Shown here one piece after another: positions 55,754 to 64,000 of a stretch of 64,000 nt of DNA. Origin of the DNA: Pseudoalteromonas sp. '520P1 No. 423'. Lineage in GTDB: Bacteria > Pseudomonadota > Gammaproteobacteria > Enterobacterales > Alteromonadaceae. A program made the translations under genes and the position numbers. Within the stretch, counting starts at the first letter, position 1. Each line of letters begins with the position of its first letter. Under the pieces are notes generated by a model, which made no database searches, had not been told where the DNA came from, and saw only the letters and a program-made list of their open reading frames with translations. The DNA lies in assembly GCF_001269985.1 (NCBI RefSeq), contig NZ_BBZB01000002.1, positions 372,001 through 436,000 of the forward strand, read 5' to 3'.

Positions 55754-56637
55754 GCTGTATCACGTTACAAAATGAAGTTGCAAAGTTAATTATTGATCCA
55801 AATATGGGTGGGTGTATTTTACATTACTCAGCAATGATCAATGGCACGTTACGTGATGTTTTTCGAAACGCCGATGATGCAAATTCTATACATGATAGTG
55901 CAAGCTTTGCTTTAGTGCCTTTTTCAAATCGGATTAAAAATGGACAATTTGATTGGCAAGATAAACAGATAAAGCTCCCTTTAAATCACTTACCTGAAAA
56001 ACATGTTATTCATGGTCATGGTTGGCAAACCTCGTGGCAAGTAATATCAAACAGTGGGAGTGAAGTAAGGATAGAGTATAAACATAAAGCGGATGCTTGG
56101 CCATTTAGTTATCTTGCAAGACAAAGTTTTAAACTGATAGATACGACATTAAAAATGTCGATGACTTTAACTAATTTATCAGCTGAGAAAATGCCCGCAG
56201 GTTTAGGTTTTCATCCCTTTTTTACTCGAACACAAAAGTGCACGTTACATACAAATATATCCCAAATGTGGGCAGTTGATAATGAGTGTATGCCAACACA
56301 CATTACCAATGCACCAGAGGCTTTTAAAGATAAACAAGGACATATAATTAATGATGCGGTACTTGATAATGTATTCATTAACTTCCCTTATCAGGCTTCA
56401 ATTTACTGGCCAGAATGGCAAGCAAAAGCTGATATCACTACATCAAATAACTGTGACTTTTTGGTTGTATATAGCCCAGATAAAACTGGTTTTGTATGTA
56501 TAGAGCCAGTATCACACTGTACTGATGCGATTAATATGGCAGAAGCAGGTGATAAAAATACCGGCATTAAATCTCTATCTCCTCAAGAGGAAATGCATAT
56601 TTGGATGAATATTTCGCCTAAACCTATTATTACGTAA
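55750..56637 (+). CDS. galM: Aldose 1-epimerase (mutarotase)
   Basis: 295 residues. Family blocks are LVPFSNRIKNGQF, HVIHGHGW (first catalytic His region), PAGLGFHPFF (second His) and the C-terminal FVCIEPVSHCTDAIN with the catalytic Glu. It interconverts alpha and beta anomers of galactose or glucose so that GalK can use the sugar. The ATG overlaps the lactonase pseudogene's stop. Next comes galT after about 110 bp. Confidence 0.88.
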   Translation: MSCITLQNEVAKLIIDPNMGGCILHYSAMINGTLRDVFRNADDANSIHDSASFALVPFSNRIKNGQFDWQDKQIKLPLNHLPEKHVIHGHGWQTSWQVISNSGSEVRIEYKHKADAWPFSYLARQSFKLIDTTLKMSMTLTNLSAEKMPAGLGFHPFFTRTQKCTLHTNISQMWAVDNECMPTHITNAPEAFKDKQGHIINDAVLDNVFINFPYQASIYWPEWQAKADITTSNNCDFLVVYSPDKTGFVCIEPVSHCTDAINMAEAGDKNTGIKSLSPQEEMHIWMNISPKPIIT

Positions 56638-56748
56638 TGTAATTAAAATACTTTCCAGGCATTATTTTGTATACAAATTTTAAATCATATTTATAATACA
56701 AATAATTATAAGTGATGAAGTCACATGCTTAGGGTCTGGAGAAATAGT

Positions 56749-57789
56749 ATGAATAATTTAGAGTTTACCCATAGACGTCAAAATCCATTGACGGGAGATT
56801 GGGTGTTAGTGTCTCCACATAGAAATAACCGACCTTGGCTTGGCGCAACCGAAAGCACTTCAAATTATGATTTACCTGAGCATGATGCAACATGCCCATT
56901 ATGTCCTGGTAATAATAGAGCTAATAATGAATCTAATCCTGATTATAAAAATACTTTTGTATTTATTAATGATTTTGGCGCGTTAGTAAATGAGCAAATA
57001 CAAACACAAAATTTAGCAAATAATGATCCATTATTTAAGGCTAATATTGCCAATGGTGAATGTCGTGTTGTATGTTTTTCACCTAAACATAATAAGTCTT
57101 TACCTGAATTATCGACAGCTGAAATAGACGCTGTCATTAATACGTGGCAAAGCAATTATATTGAGCTTGCTAGTACATACAACTGTGTACACATTTTTGA
57201 AAATAAAGGCGCTGTTATGGGATGCTCTCAGCCTCATCCTCATGGTCAAATTTGGGCTCATGATCATTTATCTACAGAAGTTTTATTAGAAGATACAAAC
57301 CAATTAACTTATCAAAAGCGGCATGGCACAAATTTATTAGATGACTATGTAACGCGAGAAATTGAGAATCAATCAAGAATGGTTCTTGAAAATGAACATT
57401 GGCTCGTTGTTGTGCCTTTTTGGGCTGCCTGGCCATTTGAAACACTATTGATAGCTAAAGAGGATGTTCGACATTTTGGTCAATTAACACAGGCGCATAA
57501 GTTATCACTTTCTTTGGCTTTAAAAGCGCTAACGACTCGTTATGACAATGTATTCAACTGTAGCTTTCCATATTCTATGGGCTGGCATAATGCACCCTCA
57601 AATTTAGATGATGACAGTCATTGGCGATTACATGCTCATTTTTATCCACCTCTTTTACGTTCTGAATCTGTAAAAAAACATATGGTGGGATACGAAATGT
57701 TAGCTGAAAGCCAAAGAGATCTTAGTGCAGAAACTGCAGCTAAAATATTACGCTCAGCCAGTACAACACATTATAAACTAGGAAAATAA
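56749..57789 (+). CDS. galT: Galactose-1-phosphate uridylyltransferase
   Basis: 346 residues from the ATG at 56749 (GGAGA ribosome-binding site, start text MNNLEFTHRRQNPLTGDWVL); the longer frame is not supported. Key features are the zinc pair CPLC, the active-site HPHGQ in GCSQPHPHGQIWA with nucleophilic His, and the closing HAHFYPPLLRS. It exchanges UMP between UDP-glucose and galactose 1-phosphate in the Leloir pathway. It is followed after one base by galK. Confidence 0.96.
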   Translation: MNNLEFTHRRQNPLTGDWVLVSPHRNNRPWLGATESTSNYDLPEHDATCPLCPGNNRANNESNPDYKNTFVFINDFGALVNEQIQTQNLANNDPLFKANIANGECRVVCFSPKHNKSLPELSTAEIDAVINTWQSNYIELASTYNCVHIFENKGAVMGCSQPHPHGQIWAHDHLSTEVLLEDTNQLTYQKRHGTNLLDDYVTREIENQSRMVLENEHWLVVVPFWAAWPFETLLIAKEDVRHFGQLTQAHKLSLSLALKALTTRYDNVFNCSFPYSMGWHNAPSNLDDDSHWRLHAHFYPPLLRSESVKKHMVGYEMLAESQRDLSAETAAKILRSASTTHYKLGK

Positions 57790-57790
57790 A

Positions 57791-58936
57791 ATGAACCTTG
57801 ATGCTTTATCTAAAGGATTTAAAGCCATTTTTGACTGTGAACCAACTGGCATTGCTAGCTCGCCTGGTAGAGTCAATTTAATTGGTGAATTTACAGATTA
57901 TAATGATGGTTATGTTTTGCCATGTGCATTGGAATTTACTACCCAAGTTGGCTTTGCTCAAAGAGACGATGACCTCGTTGTAGTACATTCGTTTCAATAT
58001 CCAAATGAACAAGACAGCTTTAATTTAGCTGATGAAATTACGCAAGGTGATTCACAGTGGGGCAATTATATTCGTGCAGTTGCTTTTGTATTAAAGCGCA
58101 GTGGTAAAAAACTCAAAGGCATGAATTTATTAATTGAAAGTAATGTACCGCAAGGCGCGGGGTTATCTTCGTCAGCAGCACTAGAAGTTGCAGTAGGCGG
58201 TGCATTTAATCATGTAAGTGATCTTGGTTTATCTAAGCAAGGGTTAGCGTTATTTGGTCAGCAAGCTGAAAATGACTTTATGGACTGCCAGTGCGGTATC
58301 ATGGATCAACTCATATCAGCAAAAGGTCAAAAAAATAACGCATTACTGATTGATTGTGAATCTTTAGCAACAAAATCAGTTTCGATCCCTGAAGATTTAA
58401 ATTTAGTAATTATCAATTCTAATTATCCAAGAAAACTCGTTGATAGTGAATATAACCAGCGCCGAATAGATTGCGAGCAAGCAGCTAAAAAGTTGGGTAT
58501 CAAAACATTACGCCATGGTACTATTGAAATGCTTAATGTTGCTAAATCTGATTTAACTAGCAATGAATATAAGCGTGCACACCATGTTATTAGTGAAAAT
58601 AGCCGAGTAATAAAAGCGACAGAGGCACTAAAAAACAACGATATGGCAAGTTTATGCGCGCTGATGGCAGCATCTCACCATTCTTTAAAACATGATTTTG
58701 AAGTAACAGTGCCAGCGACAGATGGTTTAGTTGAAATATGTAAAGGGGCTTTACAAAGTCGTGGCGCAGTACGTATGACAGGTGGTGGCTTTGGCGGTGC
58801 AATTGTGTGTTTATGCCGTGACGTTGATATAAAACTCATTAAACAAGCTGTTGAAGATAATTATACTCAAAACTTTAATTTAGAAGCTTCAATTTTTGTT
58901 TGCAAAGCGGCTGACGGTTTTTTAATCATGGAATAA
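57791..58936 (+). CDS. galK: Galactokinase
   Basis: 381 residues, GHMP family. The galactokinase signature is GRVNLIGEFTDYNDGYVLP; the usual His of GEHTDYN is Phe here, a mild oddity. The ATP loop is PQGAGLSSSAALEVA, the catalytic Asp lies in the CGIMDQ block, and motif 3 is MTGGGFGGAIV. It makes galactose 1-phosphate from galactose. Last gene of the galM-galT-galK operon, closed by a strong terminator. Confidence 0.96.
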   Translation: MNLDALSKGFKAIFDCEPTGIASSPGRVNLIGEFTDYNDGYVLPCALEFTTQVGFAQRDDDLVVVHSFQYPNEQDSFNLADEITQGDSQWGNYIRAVAFVLKRSGKKLKGMNLLIESNVPQGAGLSSSAALEVAVGGAFNHVSDLGLSKQGLALFGQQAENDFMDCQCGIMDQLISAKGQKNNALLIDCESLATKSVSIPEDLNLVIINSNYPRKLVDSEYNQRRIDCEQAAKKLGIKTLRHGTIEMLNVAKSDLTSNEYKRAHHVISENSRVIKATEALKNNDMASLCALMAASHHSLKHDFEVTVPATDGLVEICKGALQSRGAVRMTGGGFGGAIVCLCRDVDIKLIKQAVEDNYTQNFNLEASIFVCKAADGFLIME

Positions 58937-59000
58937 GAATTGCGTAATTAAAGTGTACTTAAAATTGTACGAGCATAGTAATATAATTTTTGATCACACT

Positions 59001-59034
59001 AAAACCCTAAACACATGTTTAGGGTTTTTTATTA
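59001..59034 (+). terminator. Terminator of the gal operon
   Basis: AAAACCCTAAAC and GTTTAGGGTTTT pair around ACAT, with a T-run behind. Confidence 0.9.
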
Positions 59035-59080
59035 ATTTTTGCGAATTTTAAATATTGAATTTGTAATGAGTTTTATTCGG

Positions 59081-59295
59081 TTAAGTAACCGTCCATTGTC
59101 TTAATAAGTTAGCATGGGTCTTAGTGATTTTATCAAATGCATCCGTTTTTCCATTTAGCTTCATTATCTCTTTTCGTGCAGAGTCTAAATCACATAATAT
59201 TTCACGTTGTGATGAAAGCGGAATATGACTTTCTATCCAAGTTAAAGCTACTTTTCTAGAACCTGATGTAACTGTGTTAAGACGATGAAGCGTTG
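59081..59295 (-). pseudogene. C-terminal fragment of a PiuC-type Fe(II)/2-oxoglutarate hydroxylase
   Basis: About 70 residues (STTLHRLNTVTSGSRKVALT, then WIESHIPLSSQREILCDLDS and THANLLRQW) match the end of the PKHX/PiuC family, including the His-x-Val-like region and the Arg that binds 2-oxoglutarate. The rest is absent. Upstream, a 61-codon frame on the same strand (59277-59462) is unrelated to PiuC and unassigned. Probably a relic of an iron-uptake gene. Confidence 0.8.
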
Positions 59296-59606
59296 TACTT
59301 GGGTAAATGATGCATCATCGCTTTAGCATAAGCTGCACCGGAAAAGTCGGGATGCTGAATCAATGAACTTAATAAGCATTGCTCTTTAGGGGAAGTATAA
59401 ATAGAAAAGGGTAATAGTTGTTCAGTCTTTGGGCTTTTGAACAGAACAATTAGATTTTGCATATATAAAAATCATTCATTAAATAGGTAGGGTATAAATA
59501 ATTTTTATGAATAACATAGTGATAGATATTGTACCTTATTTGAAAATTAAGTATAGTCAATCCATATACATTGGAGTATACACTCAAAAAATTAAAGGAT
59601 TAAGAT

Positions 59607-60401
59607 ATGAATACAAAATGGATTTTTGTTATTTGTTCGTGTGTGTTTTTAAATGGATGTTTAGAAAGCCATGATGACTATTATAAAGCACATATTAATG
59701 AGGCTGAACTTAAGTCTCACAGTTGTAATCTTTCCCTAAATAATGCCCTATCAATAAAAGATCATGCGAAAGCTGATGAGATTTCTGAAAATTATGAATG
59801 TATTGCCGCAATTAAAGTATATAAGGCATATAAGCAGCGCATTGAACAAGACCATAAGATAAAAGAAAAATTAGTAGCTAAAAGATTAGAACAAATTAAT
59901 CAAAAAAAGTTTGATAATGAATATGCCGCACAGCTGCTTTTATTGAAAGACTTACCATATTTAAATTATTTGACGATTAAAAAACAATGTAAAAATGTGC
60001 CTGTCGCTTCTATAAATATAAGAGCAAGATGTAAAGCATATAATGATTCTTTTGAAGCAAAACAGGCAAGTGAAATAGTGGCGTTACAAAAAAAATATAA
60101 AGGCCCAGAACTGGAAGTATTTAGAGATAAAGCGTGTACGGGCAAAAATTTTGACCAAGTGTATTGTGGTTTGGCTATGGTCGCAGCTAAAAATCAAATA
60201 AAGCAACTAAAAGAAGAGTACATCTCAAATGAAAATAAGCTAAAAGCAGACTTTAATCAATGCCAAAAAACTTATACTAAACTAATTGAGCAAGGTGAAA
60301 GACGCCAAGCTCAGAAGCTATTATTAAGTTATCAGTGTAAAATTGTGGGAGATTCTGCTCGAAAGCTTAATGTATATAACTTTAAAAAAGCAATTTTATA
60401 A
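59607..60401 (+). CDS. Lipoprotein of unknown function with coiled coils
   Basis: 264 residues. Signal peptide with lipobox LNGC (Cys18). The rest is Lys/Glu-rich and largely helical (likely coiled coil at about 70-115 and 195-245), with ten or so Cys residues spread out, unusual for a helical lipoprotein. No named domain. It has its own ribosome-binding site (AAAGGATTAAG) and terminator. Confidence 0.7.
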   Translation: MNTKWIFVICSCVFLNGCLESHDDYYKAHINEAELKSHSCNLSLNNALSIKDHAKADEISENYECIAAIKVYKAYKQRIEQDHKIKEKLVAKRLEQINQKKFDNEYAAQLLLLKDLPYLNYLTIKKQCKNVPVASINIRARCKAYNDSFEAKQASEIVALQKKYKGPELEVFRDKACTGKNFDQVYCGLAMVAAKNQIKQLKEEYISNENKLKADFNQCQKTYTKLIEQGERRQAQKLLLSYQCKIVGDSARKLNVYNFKKAIL

Positions 60402-60410
60402 AATTGATTT

Positions 60411-60435
60411 ATCGGGATGAAAACCCCGATTTTTG
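60411..60435 (+). terminator. Terminator after the lipoprotein gene
   Basis: ATCGGG / CCCGAT stem with an 8-base loop and a T5 tail. It lies between convergent genes and may serve the lipoprotein gene only. Confidence 0.75.
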
Positions 60436-60454
60436 TAATACAGTAAACTAGATT

Positions 60455-60907
60455 TTATTCATTTAAATTCCAGCGAAACAGTCCTTTGATATCTAGTTGA
60501 GCACCCAAATTTTGGTAGAATTTAATCGCTCTGTGATTATCTTGCTCAACTTCCCAACGAATGCGAGATGCGCCATTTTTTATCCAAACCTCTTTAGTTT
60601 TAAGCATTAAGGCTTCACCTACTTTTTGGCCGCGAAATTTATTCCAAACAAAAACATCGTCTATATTCATATTGGTAGCACCTAACCAAATTGAATAATT
60701 CCATGTATAAGAAAAATATCCTGCTATTTCACCATTAACTTCTGCCAATAGTGCGCCAAATGAGGAGTTTTCACTGAACCCAACTTGTTCTAATTCAGTT
60801 TTACTTGTTAGCACATACTGGGCTTGTTGATGATGCTCTGCAATAGCGATAATCAAACTGTATAAGGTATCAATATCGGCTACTGTTGCTTCTTTTATGA
60901 TGACCAT
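60455..60907 (-). CDS. GNAT-family N-acetyltransferase
   Basis: 150 residues spanning one whole GNAT fold. Acetyl-CoA-binding motif A is VWNKFRGQKVGEALMLKTKE, with R-G-x-K-V-G in the pyrophosphate loop, and motif B ends NHRAIKFYQNLGAQL. The substrate is not predictable. GAGT/AAGGAG-type ribosome-binding site just before the ATG. Single-gene transcript. Confidence 0.9.
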   Translation of the reverse strand: MVIIKEATVADIDTLYSLIIAIAEHHQQAQYVLTSKTELEQVGFSENSSFGALLAEVNGEIAGYFSYTWNYSIWLGATNMNIDDVFVWNKFRGQKVGEALMLKTKEVWIKNGASRIRWEVEQDNHRAIKFYQNLGAQLDIKGLFRWNLNE

Positions 60908-61072
60908 AAGGACTCCTTTTTATAAACTAATTGTTCGCATTATGTTAGCAACGGAGCCCGTCATTTTTGTATAAATAATACCGTTATTATTGACATCAAA
61001 ATCGACTTTTTTGGTGATTCTTGCCAAATCTTACTCGTTTTTTCTTTAAATGAGTAATGAACTAACGTATTT

Positions 61073-61366
61073 TCAATTGTTGATGATTGACAAATAAGGC
61101 CTGTAGCTGTGACCTGAAGTCGGTGGCTCATTAAAGTTTTTGAATCGCATTACTTGAGAGCTATGATCGGCTATAAAATAATAAACATCATCAGTAGGAG
61201 AATATACACCATCTTGATAGCCTAATGGTAAGCTAGAAATTTCTTGTTTTTCTTTGCCATAATTCGTATGCTTGATGAGGTGAAGGATGAATAATGCTCT
61301 TATTGTCGTGATGCCAGCGAAATAATGTTCTGAAGCTGATAGCGCAGTGCTCACTGGTGTTTTCAA
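61073..61366 (-). CDS. Unassigned reading frame running out of the 115-bp repeat
   Basis: 97 codons; the first few lie inside repeat copy 2, so the frame probably belongs to a gene cut there. The text (GYQDGVYSPTDDVYYFIADH) looks coding but matches no family I know. No ribosome-binding site of note. Confidence 0.3.
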   Translation of the reverse strand: MKTPVSTALSASEHYFAGITTIRALFILHLIKHTNYGKEKQEISSLPLGYQDGVYSPTDDVYYFIADHSSQVMRFKNFNEPPTSGHSYRPYLSIINN

Positions 61367-61466
61367 ATGTGAGGTTATAACTTTCTTTTTAAGCCAATAC
61401 GTGTCGGCGAAAATCGATACTATAAGTCATCAAAGTATTATTTCATATTATTTTGATTTAGCTATA
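61352..61466. repeat. 115-bp dispersed repeat, copy 2
   Basis: Same orientation as 52282-52396, with about four differences (for example TTTTTAAG for TTTGTAAG). It separates the unassigned frame at 61073 from a broken hydrolase gene. Confidence 0.93.
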
Positions 61467-61730
61467 TAAAGCTAGCTACAAATATAACACCTTTCATATT
61501 AGTGAGATCTTGCTTTAGTAACTCTAGAACTATGTCCCCCGAAAACGACTCTGCTAGTAAGATATACTCTTCTTTTGGAAATTGCTTTTCTAATCATTTA
61601 GCTAAATAAGAATGATCTTGAGGTCCCTGTTGTGGCAAGGCCATAACTAAATAATCACCCTCATGGTATGACAGGAACTCTTCAAATAGTTCTCCTGCTC
61701 TAATTATGATCAAATTTAAAAATATCTAAC
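61467..61730 (-). pseudogene. Remnant of a small alpha/beta hydrolase
   Basis: On the minus strand about 80 residues read LVMALPQQGPQDHSYLAK, stop, LEKQFPKEEYILLAESFSGD, then LELLKQDLTNMKGVIFVASF. The nucleophile elbow (A-E-S-F-S-G) is that of short lipase-like hydrolases. The gene has an in-frame TGA, and its 3' end is replaced by the 115-bp repeat. The following bases to 61989 show no intact gene. Confidence 0.7.
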
Positions 61731-62013
61731 CTTTAAAACATTCTCTTTTATTGTACTGTTACAATCGATTTCTTCAAGATGATCCAAAAAGCATGAAATC
61801 AGCAGACAGATATTTATTTTACGTTTGCCGTACTTGAAAATATCACCGAATGATTCAAGTCGCTTAGAAAATAATTTGAATAAATTTGGATTAAGATACA
61901 GTGATATTTTGGAACTAAATTGTACATATCAGATTAAACCTTTGAAGGTCAGACCAGTTGATGCATAATCAATATTATTACGTGATTAATTGCGCTCATG
62001 CGTCTGTGTCAAA

Positions 62014-62766
62014 ATGAAACTACATAGAATGGAAGGCTATATTCAATCTATTTATTTAGCTGAATATCCTGAAAAACTTTTATTATTAGATGGTTGTAGC
62101 AGAGCTGATATACCTGTTTTAAAAACCTTTATAACGCAAACATTACAACGCTCATTTAGCGATTTAAAACTCGTTGTTGTGACTCATATGCATCCAGATC
62201 ATGCAGGTGCTGCTCATAAACTGAGAGATTTAACAGGCTGTTCCATTGCCGCATCTAATGTTGATGGTCAATGGTATCAGGGGTTTGATGGTAAGTTAAT
62301 GCATTTAACAGATATGTTATTAGCTAAATGGGTTGCTAAGCGTTTAAATAAGCCCGCGAGTAAAGTGTGGTATCCAAGTAAATTAAATCCAGACTACAAA
62401 CTCGATGATGGGCAAGTTTTACCTAATTTTGAGGATTGGATTTGTATTTCAACACAAGGTCATACAGATAGAGATATCTCGCTACATCACGTGCCAACAA
62501 ATAAAATTTACGTCGCAGACTTAATGGTGACGGTAAAAGAGCACTTTATACCACCTTTTCCTGTATTTTACCCAAATAGATACAGAGACTCATTATATAA
62601 AATAATAGACTTAAAACCTGATAGCATCATTTTAGCCCATGGAGGGGAAGTACAACCAACTAAGCAACAATTACAATACTTATTATCAAAATCGCCAAAA
62701 ATACCAAAAACTCACTGGCGTGCTGTAAAACTCAGAATTAAAAGTATAATTAAGAGAACAAGTTAA
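62014..62766 (+). CDS. MBL-fold metallo-hydrolase
   Basis: 250 residues from the ATG at 62014 (an in-frame TTG at 61990 is less likely). The metal motif is THMHPDHAG (HxHxDH), followed by the later ligands in TQGHTDRD (His), YVADLMV (Asp) and AHGG (His). The binuclear zinc site is complete. Such proteins include glyoxalase II-type and lactonase-type hydrolases; the substrate is not clear. Convergent with the Sel1/TonB protein gene; their stops overlap. Confidence 0.87.
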   Translation: MKLHRMEGYIQSIYLAEYPEKLLLLDGCSRADIPVLKTFITQTLQRSFSDLKLVVVTHMHPDHAGAAHKLRDLTGCSIAASNVDGQWYQGFDGKLMHLTDMLLAKWVAKRLNKPASKVWYPSKLNPDYKLDDGQVLPNFEDWICISTQGHTDRDISLHHVPTNKIYVADLMVTVKEHFIPPFPVFYPNRYRDSLYKIIDLKPDSIILAHGGEVQPTKQQLQYLLSKSPKIPKTHWRAVKLRIKSIIKRTS

Positions 62767-64000
62767 GACTTATTTAGTTTAGTTATAAATTGCTGAACTT
62801 TAACGGTAGAAAAACCTTTTGATTGAGCAGCATTAAGGGCTGATAACGCGATTTTTTTTGCTGATTTTAGATCTTTTTTGAGTAACGATAATTTTGCAGA
62901 ATTTAATAAAACTTCAGGGTGCGAATCGTCTATTTCTAAACCTTGCTCTATTAAAGAAACCACTTCTTGTGAAGTATTTTGTTTGTCTAAGTATAAAGTT
63001 GTTAAATCTCTAATCGCTCTAAAGTACCCTTGTTCACTGGCTGTATTTAACCAACCAATAGCTTTTATTTCATCATATTCAATATGTTGACGATTAAGTA
63101 ATTCACGACCTAACCTATATTGCGCAGGTGCAAAACCACTTTGCGCAGCAAGTAAAATCCAATTAAGGCCTTTTTTACGATCTTGCTGAGTTTGTTCACC
63201 ATTTAATAAGTTAGCACCCAATCTATATTGAGAATTAGCAAAACCATTGCTCGCTGATTTTAACAACAGATCTGAGCCCGCATTATCTTGATGCCAATGA
63301 TATTTTAACAAACGCGTGGCGTTATGTTCATCTGCACTTAACCAATTGGCAATGTAATATTGTACTAATGAATTACCTTGCTCAGCTTGCTCTATCAGTT
63401 TGTTTATTTTTTTCTGATATTGCTTTTGTTGTTTAGCAAAGCTTTGCTTATACCGTTTACCTTTATAGGTTGTGAAATGATATAACAAAGAACGGTTATA
63501 AAAGGTTTTAGCTTCACCATTTTCTATAAAAGGTTTATATTGCCAGCGGCGTACAGCATTTGTTATCGCGCGATTAAAAGTATTGTTAGGATAAGAGTCT
63601 AATATTTCTATATCTTTTACAGCGCCGCTAACGTCAATATCAAATTCAAGCCAAACCCAGCCTTCCAAACCTTTTTCATAAGCTTGTTCGGGGTATTGTG
63701 CATCAACTGTATATTCTCTAATGGGTGCCTGTTGACTTTTTTGTGCCTCATCAAAAATGGGTAGTAACTGCTTAAAAAACACTTTATATGAATGTACTTT
63801 TGTCAGTGCTTTATAATCTGATTCAAGTGCTTTTTTATCTGCGACTTGTGAAGCGATTAGAGCGGCATGTTCACCTGCATCTGCTAAACCATAATCAGCG
63901 GCAAGTAAAAACCATGAGTGGGCTTTTATTATACTTTTATCAACACCTTGGCCATGTAAATACATCACCGCAATATTATAAATAGCGTCTTTGTTACCTA
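62763..64000 (-). CDS. Sel1-repeat protein with a TonB C-terminal-type domain (5' end outside)
   Basis: The frame runs off the window, so this is the C-terminal 412 or so residues. The first visible part (AVMYLHGQGVDKS, AHSWFLLAADYG) is a Sel1 repeat. Then comes a TonB C-terminal-type domain (YPEQAYEKGLEGWVWLEFDI to RAITNAVRRWQYKPF), then more Sel1 repeats (ANWLSAD, YRLGANLLNGEQ, YRLGRELLNRQH, AIGWLNTASEQGYFRA). TonB domains in mid-protein between Sel1 repeats are less common than at the end. Such proteins are often encoded near TonB receptors. Role unproven; probably periplasmic scaffolding or energy coupling. Confidence 0.83.
   Translation of the reverse strand, partial: GNKDAIYNIAVMYLHGQGVDKSIIKAHSWFLLAADYGLADAGEHAALIASQVADKKALESDYKALTKVHSYKVFFKQLLPIFDEAQKSQQAPIREYTVDAQYPEQAYEKGLEGWVWLEFDIDVSGAVKDIEILDSYPNNTFNRAITNAVRRWQYKPFIENGEAKTFYNRSLLYHFTTYKGKRYKQSFAKQQKQYQKKINKLIEQAEQGNSLVQYYIANWLSADEHNATRLLKYHWHQDNAGSDLLLKSASNGFANSQYRLGANLLNGEQTQQDRKKGLNWILLAAQSGFAPAQYRLGRELLNRQHIEYDEIKAIGWLNTASEQGYFRAIRDLTTLYLDKQNTSQEVVSLIEQGLEIDDSHPEVLLNSAKLSLLKKDLKSAKKIALSALNAAQSKGFSTVKVQQFITKLNKS

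Overview
The window is AT-rich DNA from a marine-type gammaproteobacterium, most likely of the order Alteromonadales (Colwellia/Thalassotalea/Pseudoalteromonas-like). This rests on large TonB-dependent receptors, a LacI-type sugar regulon, Na+/sugar symport, NtrC/sigma-54 two-component genes and many insertion sequences. The genus cannot be fixed from the sequence. No rRNA or tRNA gene was recognised.

Region 1 (1-7850) is accessory DNA. It holds the 3' end of a large protein followed by a small two-helix membrane protein (possible toxin/immunity end), an IS66 element (tnpA/B/C), a class II Fic AMP-transferase, a 71-bp tandem repeat with internal palindromes, and an IS3 element that has cut off the 5' end of a secreted-protein gene.

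Region 2 (7961-21881) carries two copies of the same four-gene cassette: single-POTRA outer-membrane barrel, exported protein, two-TM histidine kinase, NtrC-type regulator. Copy 2 has a textbook sigma-54 promoter and a 9-bp inverted repeat about 97 bp upstream of it. Copy 1 has no such promoter. Between the copies lie a 226-bp ISAs1 relic, an aldose-dehydrogenase fragment and small housekeeping-type genes (DUF6482-like, CIA30, Trp-rich TIGR02450-like, SDR, DCC thiol oxidoreductase, alpha/beta hydrolase).

Region 3 (22044-49545) is a glycan/glycoprotein utilisation locus. A LacI-family repressor gene sits among eight near-identical copies of TGGAACGTTCCA. These lie upstream of the lacI gene (and of the GH92 mannosidase-sugar kinase-mannose isomerase operon), two TonB receptors, a FucP-type permease, and an operon encoding a discoidin/PKD/BSP metallopeptidase, an FKBP prolyl isomerase and an alpha/beta hydrolase. 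Two further discoidin-PKD-BSP lipoproteins follow the second TonB receptor, then a GH109-type alpha-N-acetylgalactosaminidase. I infer that the locus takes apart mannose- and GalNAc-bearing glycoproteins at the cell surface, imports the products and sends mannose to fructose 6-phosphate via fructose. A stray integron attC with two cassette-like genes interrupts this region.

Region 4 (49831-52396) is a pile-up of broken insertion sequences (IS5/IS427-type, IS4, ISAs1 with a 21-copy hexanucleotide repeat, IS630).

Region 5 (52397-61351) is the galactose locus. An intact Na+/sugar symporter, galM, galT and galK (Leloir route) sit beside wrecked dgoK and lactonase genes (oxidative route). The region is bracketed by a 115-bp direct repeat. 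Region 6 (61352-64000) has hydrolase debris, an MBL-fold hydrolase and the 3' part of a Sel1/TonB-C protein.
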